Shown here in pieces: positions 59,645 to 64,000 of a DNA stretch of 64,000 nucleotides. The DNA comes from JAJCYL01 sp963664285 (lineage in GTDB: Bacteria > Bacteroidota > Bacteroidia > Cytophagales > Cyclobacteriaceae): positions 1-64,000 of the forward strand of contig CAXXNX010000030.1 in the NCBI GenBank assembly GCA_963664285.2, written 5' to 3'. Both the position numbers and the translations under genes were made by a program. Positions within the stretch are counted from its first letter, which is position 1. Each line of letters starts with the position of its first letter. The notes beneath the pieces are model-generated. The model saw nothing but the letters and a program-made list of their open reading frames with translations, was not told the DNA's origin and searched no databases.

Positions 59645-62155
59645 ATGGGTCATAAGTCTGTACGGTTAATAGCTGTGATAGCTTTTCTGTTAATATCTGG
59701 TTTTGCAATTGCGCAGCAGACTACAGTAAAAGGTAGGGTTAAAGAAGCATTGACAGGTACTCCTGTACCATTTGCCAACGTGATTTTCAAGGGGACAACA
59801 ATTGGTACAACAACGGATTTTGACGGTTACTTCACGCTCATTTCGAATAATCCTTCTGATTCTATTGAAGTCTCCTACATAGGTTTCGTTAAACGGGCAA
59901 AGCCACTCTCAATAGGACAACTACAGGTCATTGATTTTCAACTGGAAGAGGATGTTGTTAACCTGGAAGGTGTTGTTGTTTTTGCAGGCGAAAATCCGGC
60001 ATTTAATATTTTGAGAAATATAGTTGCTAATAAAAATAGAAATGACAAGCGTAGGCTTGATGCCTATGAGTACGAAAGTTATACCAAAATCGAAGTTGAT
60101 ATCAATAATATGAGTGAGCGATTCACTCGTAGGAAGCTGGTTCAAAAGGTGAAGTCTGTTCTTGACAGTATTGAAATTATTGCCGGTGAAGACGGAGAGC
60201 CTATCCTGCCCATATTTATATCGGAGGCCATCTCTAATTACTATTACAAAAAGAAGCCAAGATTGCAATACGAAAATATTATTAAAACAAAGATCTCAGG
60301 AGTGGGAATTGAAGATGGTTCTTTGACTTCACAGGTAATTGGTTCCACATTTCAGGAATATAATTTCTACAACAATTGGGTCAATATATTAGAAAAAGAG
60401 TTTGCATCTCCAATCAGCGACTTTTGGAAAGCCAACTATGAATATGATCTGGTAGACAGCCTTTACATAGATGAAATTTTTGTCTATAGACTTGAGTTTT
60501 GGCCCAAGCGAGAACAAAATTTGGCTTTCCGGGGTACCATGTGGATTGCTAAAGACTACTATGCATTACGGAGAATTGACGCTGGTGCTGACCGCAAGAC
60601 TAATCTTAATTTTGTTAGAAAACTTAAGATCCAGCAAGACCTCATACCTACCGAAAGCGAAGCATGGATCCCGGAGAAATCAAGGGTTGTGGTTGACTTT
60701 ATAGGAATAGGTAAAGACCCTACTGGATTTGTAGCGAAATTCTACTCTTCATTTAGAGATATCAAAATCAATGAGCCCTGGCCGGATGCATTTTATCAGC
60801 ATCCAATTAAAATGGAGGAAGATGTCAGAGATTGGACACATGAATATTGGGATAAAAACCGTCATGAGCCGCTGAGTGATACAGAAATTACGGTTTCTCA
60901 GATGATAGATACACTTAAGAAAATCCCATCGATTAAAACAATTACAGACTTTGTGACCATCTTTGGTAGTGGATATTGGGACGTAGGAAAAGTTGATCTG
61001 GGTCCTTGGTGGTTGCTTTGGGCCAGTAATGACATTGAGGGTGTAAGGCTTGGTTTTGGGGCAAGGACCAACCAAAACTTTAGTAAAAAAGTGGTTTTTA
61101 AGGGAGATGTGGCTTATGGTTTTGGTGATCAGGAAGTTAAATACGGAGGAGGTGTTGATTTTATTTTGTCCAGGAAGAGATGGACTGTGATGGGCTTTGA
61201 GCACAGGAAGGAAATTGATCCCGTGTGGGTTGTGAGTGATGGCGCCCTAAATAGTACAGCCTTTCGCAGCTTTGCCAGGTTTGGAGATTTGGAAACACCT
61301 TTTAGGCATTACTCGACCGCTTTCAAATTTCAAACCACCCCTTCTAAGGGATTGATCACGCAAGTCGGATTCAAACAGCAAAAATTCACTCCGTTGAAAC
61401 AGTTTGGATTTTTCGAGCAACCCGGAATTAATGAATCGGCTATAGGAACAGCTTTTGAAACTTCGGAGGTGAACCTGGAAGTTCGTTATGCTAAAGATGA
61501 ACTTTTTATTATTGATGATAATGACAGGATGAGCCTGGGCACCGTCAGATCACCGAGGATAACTTTGAAATACAGTGCAGGATTAAATGATCTCTTGGGC
61601 AGTGATTTCGATTACCATCGACTGACCCTGAGGTTTGACAAAAATGTTCGTATGGGGGGCTTGGGAGTAAGTAAACTGCAAATTGACGGTGGATATATTT
61701 TTGGCCAACTTCCTTTCCCACTGCTAAAGACTCATATTGGTAACGAGTTTCCTGTTTACTATGAGTTTGCCTTTAACCAGATGGATTTCTTCGAGTTTGT
61801 CAGCGATAAGTACCTGGAATTGAAATATTTACATCATTTTGAAGGATTTATATTTAATCGTATTCCTTTAATGAAAAAACTTAAATGGCGATTGGTAGGT
61901 ATAGCCAATTTTGCTTTAGGATCAGTTAGAAGTGAAAATCTCGGTGAGATCAATCCCTTGGTCACAAATAATGACGGTGATCAGGTGCTGCCTTTTACTA
62001 CATTTGACGGTACTAAACCCTATGTTGAATTGGGAGGAGGTATTGAGAATATCTTCAAGTTTTTTTACGTTGGAGCGGTTCAGCGCCTTACCTGTCTTGA
62101 CAGACCTGGAGTGCGAAAAACCGGATTAATTTTTGGAATACAGTTCATTCTCTAG
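59645..62155 (+). CDS. DUF5686-family outer-membrane protein with carboxypeptidase-like domain
   Basis: 836 aa. Signal peptide (residues 1-23, ends GFAIAQ). Carboxypeptidase-regulatory-like domain about 25-105 (VKGRVKEALTGTPVPFANVI, TTDFDGYFTLIS). The DUF5686 body has RNIVANKNRNDKRRLDAYEY, LEFWPKREQNLAFRGTMWIA and TNLNFVRKLKIQQDLIPTES. The last 350 residues are alternating strands that end in GLIFGIQFIL, typical of a beta-barrel. Common in Bacteroidota, probably an outer-membrane transporter or receptor; substrate unknown. The 150-bp gap before it holds no recognisable gene. Confidence 0.87.
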   Translation: MGHKSVRLIAVIAFLLISGFAIAQQTTVKGRVKEALTGTPVPFANVIFKGTTIGTTTDFDGYFTLISNNPSDSIEVSYIGFVKRAKPLSIGQLQVIDFQLEEDVVNLEGVVVFAGENPAFNILRNIVANKNRNDKRRLDAYEYESYTKIEVDINNMSERFTRRKLVQKVKSVLDSIEIIAGEDGEPILPIFISEAISNYYYKKKPRLQYENIIKTKISGVGIEDGSLTSQVIGSTFQEYNFYNNWVNILEKEFASPISDFWKANYEYDLVDSLYIDEIFVYRLEFWPKREQNLAFRGTMWIAKDYYALRRIDAGADRKTNLNFVRKLKIQQDLIPTESEAWIPEKSRVVVDFIGIGKDPTGFVAKFYSSFRDIKINEPWPDAFYQHPIKMEEDVRDWTHEYWDKNRHEPLSDTEITVSQMIDTLKKIPSIKTITDFVTIFGSGYWDVGKVDLGPWWLLWASNDIEGVRLGFGARTNQNFSKKVVFKGDVAYGFGDQEVKYGGGVDFILSRKRWTVMGFEHRKEIDPVWVVSDGALNSTAFRSFARFGDLETPFRHYSTAFKFQTTPSKGLITQVGFKQQKFTPLKQFGFFEQPGINESAIGTAFETSEVNLEVRYAKDELFIIDDNDRMSLGTVRSPRITLKYSAGLNDLLGSDFDYHRLTLRFDKNVRMGGLGVSKLQIDGGYIFGQLPFPLLKTHIGNEFPVYYEFAFNQMDFFEFVSDKYLELKYLHHFEGFIFNRIPLMKKLKWRLVGIANFALGSVRSENLGEINPLVTNNDGDQVLPFTTFDGTKPYVELGGGIENIFKFFYVGAVQRLTCLDRPGVRKTGLIFGIQFIL

Positions 62156-62275
62156 ATAAAGTTTTCAGGAGGCATAGTGAGATAAATCATAATTATTATT
62201 TTGGTGCCAATAGATTGGTTTCGCTATTGATTATGAGTTGGTTGTACCATGATCTTTGAAGAATATTTAACTACT

Positions 62276-63082
62276 ATGAAATACTCTTTAGTCGGTATAT
62301 TTTGTGCATTAGTAATTTCTGGTTGCGCTTCACAAACCAAAGAATCAATGCCACCGAACAATTTTCAAAAACTCTTCAATGGTGGATTGAAAATTATAGA
62401 CCTTACCCACTCACTAAATGATTCAAGTCCCTTCTGGCCTAATGAGGAAAATAAGAATCCCTTTACCTATTCTCCGATTTTCGCCCATCCCAGTGGGGCC
62501 ACAGCGCTTGGCTCCTTCAGTACGGTAGAACATTATGGAACTCACCTGGATGCCCCTATTCATTTCAAGGACAGTTTAGCTTCTGTTGATAAGATCTTAC
62601 CAGAAGATTTATTTGCTCCACTTGCGGTACTTGACGTCAGTCTCAAATGTTCTGAGGACTCAGATTACCGATTAACTGTGGAGGATATCGTGGACTGGGA
62701 AGAAAATAATGGGAGACTACCTAATGGTGCAGTTGTTTTAATGTACACGGGATGGAGCAAGAAATGGAATGATCACCAAGCTTACCGAAACCAGGATAAT
62801 CAGAATAGGATGCATTTTCCTGGTTTTTCTGTTGAGGCCAATCAATTCCTTGTAAATGAAAGGAACATCAAAGGTATTGGAATTGATAACCTAAGTATTG
62901 ATTATGGCCTGTCTAATTCTTTTGAAGCACATGGGGTAACGAATGGAGCAGGTAAGTATCACCTGGAAAATGTAGCTAACCTTCACTTGTTACCCGAAAA
63001 AGGCGCTTATCTAATCGCTGCTCCAATTAAAATCGAGGGTGGATCAGGAGGTCAGGTCAGAATTTTTGCCATTTTACTCTAG
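62276..63082 (+). CDS. Cyclase/kynurenine formamidase-like lipoprotein
   Basis: 268 aa from ATG 62276, chosen over 62249 because the lipoprotein signal starts there (MKYSLVGIFCALVISGC). Cyclase-family fold: opening KIIDLTHSLNDSSPFWPNEE, the metal-binding H-x-G-T-H-x-D-A-P motif in VEHYGTHLDAPIHFKD, then GAVVLMYTGWSKKW and GIGIDNLSIDYG. Relatives hydrolyse formyl-kynurenine or similar amides and bind Mn or Zn. Being a lipoprotein is unusual for kynurenine formamidase, so an envelope substrate is possible. Stands alone. Confidence 0.82.
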   Translation: MKYSLVGIFCALVISGCASQTKESMPPNNFQKLFNGGLKIIDLTHSLNDSSPFWPNEENKNPFTYSPIFAHPSGATALGSFSTVEHYGTHLDAPIHFKDSLASVDKILPEDLFAPLAVLDVSLKCSEDSDYRLTVEDIVDWEENNGRLPNGAVVLMYTGWSKKWNDHQAYRNQDNQNRMHFPGFSVEANQFLVNERNIKGIGIDNLSIDYGLSNSFEAHGVTNGAGKYHLENVANLHLLPEKGAYLIAAPIKIEGGSGGQVRIFAILL

Positions 63083-63210
63083 TGCCAAACTGATTTTTTA
63101 AAAAATTTTCTTTTTAAACCAACCAATATGCTAATTGTGCCGTGTTGGTCAAAACCTTTTGTGTTAATCTCAAATTAACGCTGACTTAATAAAACGTAAA
63201 CCTTTAAATT

Positions 63211-64000
63211 ATGGAAACTTCTATCCTCAAATTAAAAATTCTAAAATATACAGTAATTGTATGCCTTTTAGGGCTTTTTCAATCATGTGCTAACGATTCC
63301 GTAGAGCCATTCGTGCCGGTGATTGGTAATTCGGATTTTGTATTGTTCATCAATGAAATAAACGCGGGTGGAAATCCTTTTGACTGGATCGAAATACATA
63401 ATCCCGGAACAGAGATGGTTCAACTCGATGGTTTCTATTTATTTGACGACCATACCAATAAATATCAAATACCCCCCGGATTTACGATCCCGGCTGGTGG
63501 TTATATTTTGTTTATTTGCGATGAAACAGCGACCGGTGAGCATACTAATTTCAGATTGTCATCAGGTGGGGAACTGGTTGTACTTGAAGATCCATCTGAA
63601 AACGTAGTGGATTTTGTAGAGTTTCCAAGGGTACGGGGAGGTCAAGCTTACGGTAGATTTCCGGATGGATCCGCTTCAATGTTTATTAGTGGAATACAAA
63701 CCCCTGAAGGGAGTAACAGCTCTAGTCCTGCGGCAGCTTTGCAAAGGTTAAACCGAGACATTGCGGTTCCAACACAGGACCAGGCTGTTGCGGTCAGTAT
63801 TGAAGCGTTTCATCAGCAAGGCCAGATTACTGATATACAGCTTTTTCATAGATTAAATGGTGGTATCTATGATTCCTTAGCAATGACCATGACTGGGGAC
63901 AGTACTTACATAGGCATTATTCCACCAACCCAGATGGATGCCGTAGTCGACTATTATATAAGCGCGTTAGATCAGAATGGTTTACGAACATTCAGACCAG
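63211..64000 (+). CDS. Lamin-tail-domain lipoprotein, 3' end outside window
   Basis: Begins at ATG 63211; at least 263 residues before the window ends. Lipoprotein signal ending GLFQSC (Cys about 27). A lamin-tail (LTD) domain follows: DFVLFINEINAGGNPFDWIE, IHNPGTEMVQLDGFYLFDD, IPAGGYILFICDET and GRFPDGSASMFISGIQTPEG. After that comes QAVAVSIEAFHQQGQITDIQ, similar to the region before CotH-like or other modules in Cytophagales secreted proteins. Probable surface protein; full architecture cannot be judged. Confidence 0.8.
   Translation, partial: METSILKLKILKYTVIVCLLGLFQSCANDSVEPFVPVIGNSDFVLFINEINAGGNPFDWIEIHNPGTEMVQLDGFYLFDDHTNKYQIPPGFTIPAGGYILFICDETATGEHTNFRLSSGGELVVLEDPSENVVDFVEFPRVRGGQAYGRFPDGSASMFISGIQTPEGSNSSSPAAALQRLNRDIAVPTQDQAVAVSIEAFHQQGQITDIQLFHRLNGGIYDSLAMTMTGDSTYIGIIPPTQMDAVVDYYISALDQNGLRTFRP

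Overview
The window is about 40% GC chromosomal DNA from a member of the Bacteroidota, most likely a marine-type Cytophagales relative (Fulvivirga, Marivirga or Roseivirga-like). This is judged from protein content: a giant secreted protein with a C-terminal type IX secretion-type sorting domain, a DUF5686 outer-membrane protein with an N-terminal carboxypeptidase-like domain, a Bacteroidota-type parE/parC pair, a BNR-propeller exoprotein, an S1 sulfatase lipoprotein and Bacteroidota-type IS1380, IS30 and IS1595 transposases. No tRNA, rRNA, CRISPR array, prophage or recognisable defence island was seen.

Layout. 1-2.7 kb: a broken TPR sensor histidine kinase and a class V aminotransferase. 2.8-8.8 kb: the remains of a cyanophycin synthetase gene, split by one IS1380-family element (itself carrying an IS1595-family element) and cut at its 5' side by a second. 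8.8-11.4 kb: an AT-rich stretch, an alpha/beta-hydrolase fragment, an IS5/IS1182-like element and a fragment of a secreted beta-helix protein. 11.4-20.5 kb: one giant secreted protein (about 3,043 aa if one frameshift is repaired). 20.5-27.9 kb: a metal/cobalamin-type binding lipoprotein, an intact IS30 copy, glpD and a BNR-propeller protein. 28-39 kb: an accessory zone with IS1380, M48 protease, IS1595, a carbohydrate-active gene split by an IS5-like element, a sulfatase, transposase relics, and IS30 cut by IS1380. 39-42.7 kb: a 5'-truncated amidohydrolase, a second amidohydrolase and an outer-membrane protein. 42.8-46.2 kb: the phenylacetate degradation genes paaA-B-C-D and paaG. 46.2-51.7 kb: a sterol desaturase/fatty acid hydroxylase gene in three pieces around IS1380 (with IS30 inside) and IS1595. 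51.8-64 kb: an undisturbed core region with parE, a satD pair, parC, trmH, a SanA/DUF218 protein, DUF5686, a cyclase-family lipoprotein and a lamin-tail lipoprotein running off the end.

The main theme is insertion-sequence expansion. Five IS1380 copies all lie between TTAA tetranucleotides. In two genes (cyanophycin synthetase and the desaturase), removing the IS and one TTAA restores the reading frame exactly. Elements are nested in several orders (IS1595 in IS1380, IS30 in IS1380, IS1380 in IS30). Some copies have flanks from unrelated loci, which points to recombination between copies.

Two cautions apply. Many frameshifts are one-base changes in short homopolymers, and 47667-47972 reads as a column-by-column blend of IS1380 and IS30. 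Part of the apparent gene decay may therefore be sequencing or assembly error. The most interesting non-IS feature is a satD-like gene plus a small membrane protein placed between parE and parC behind a 19-bp inverted repeat that looks like an operator. I found no convincing wholly new multi-gene system.
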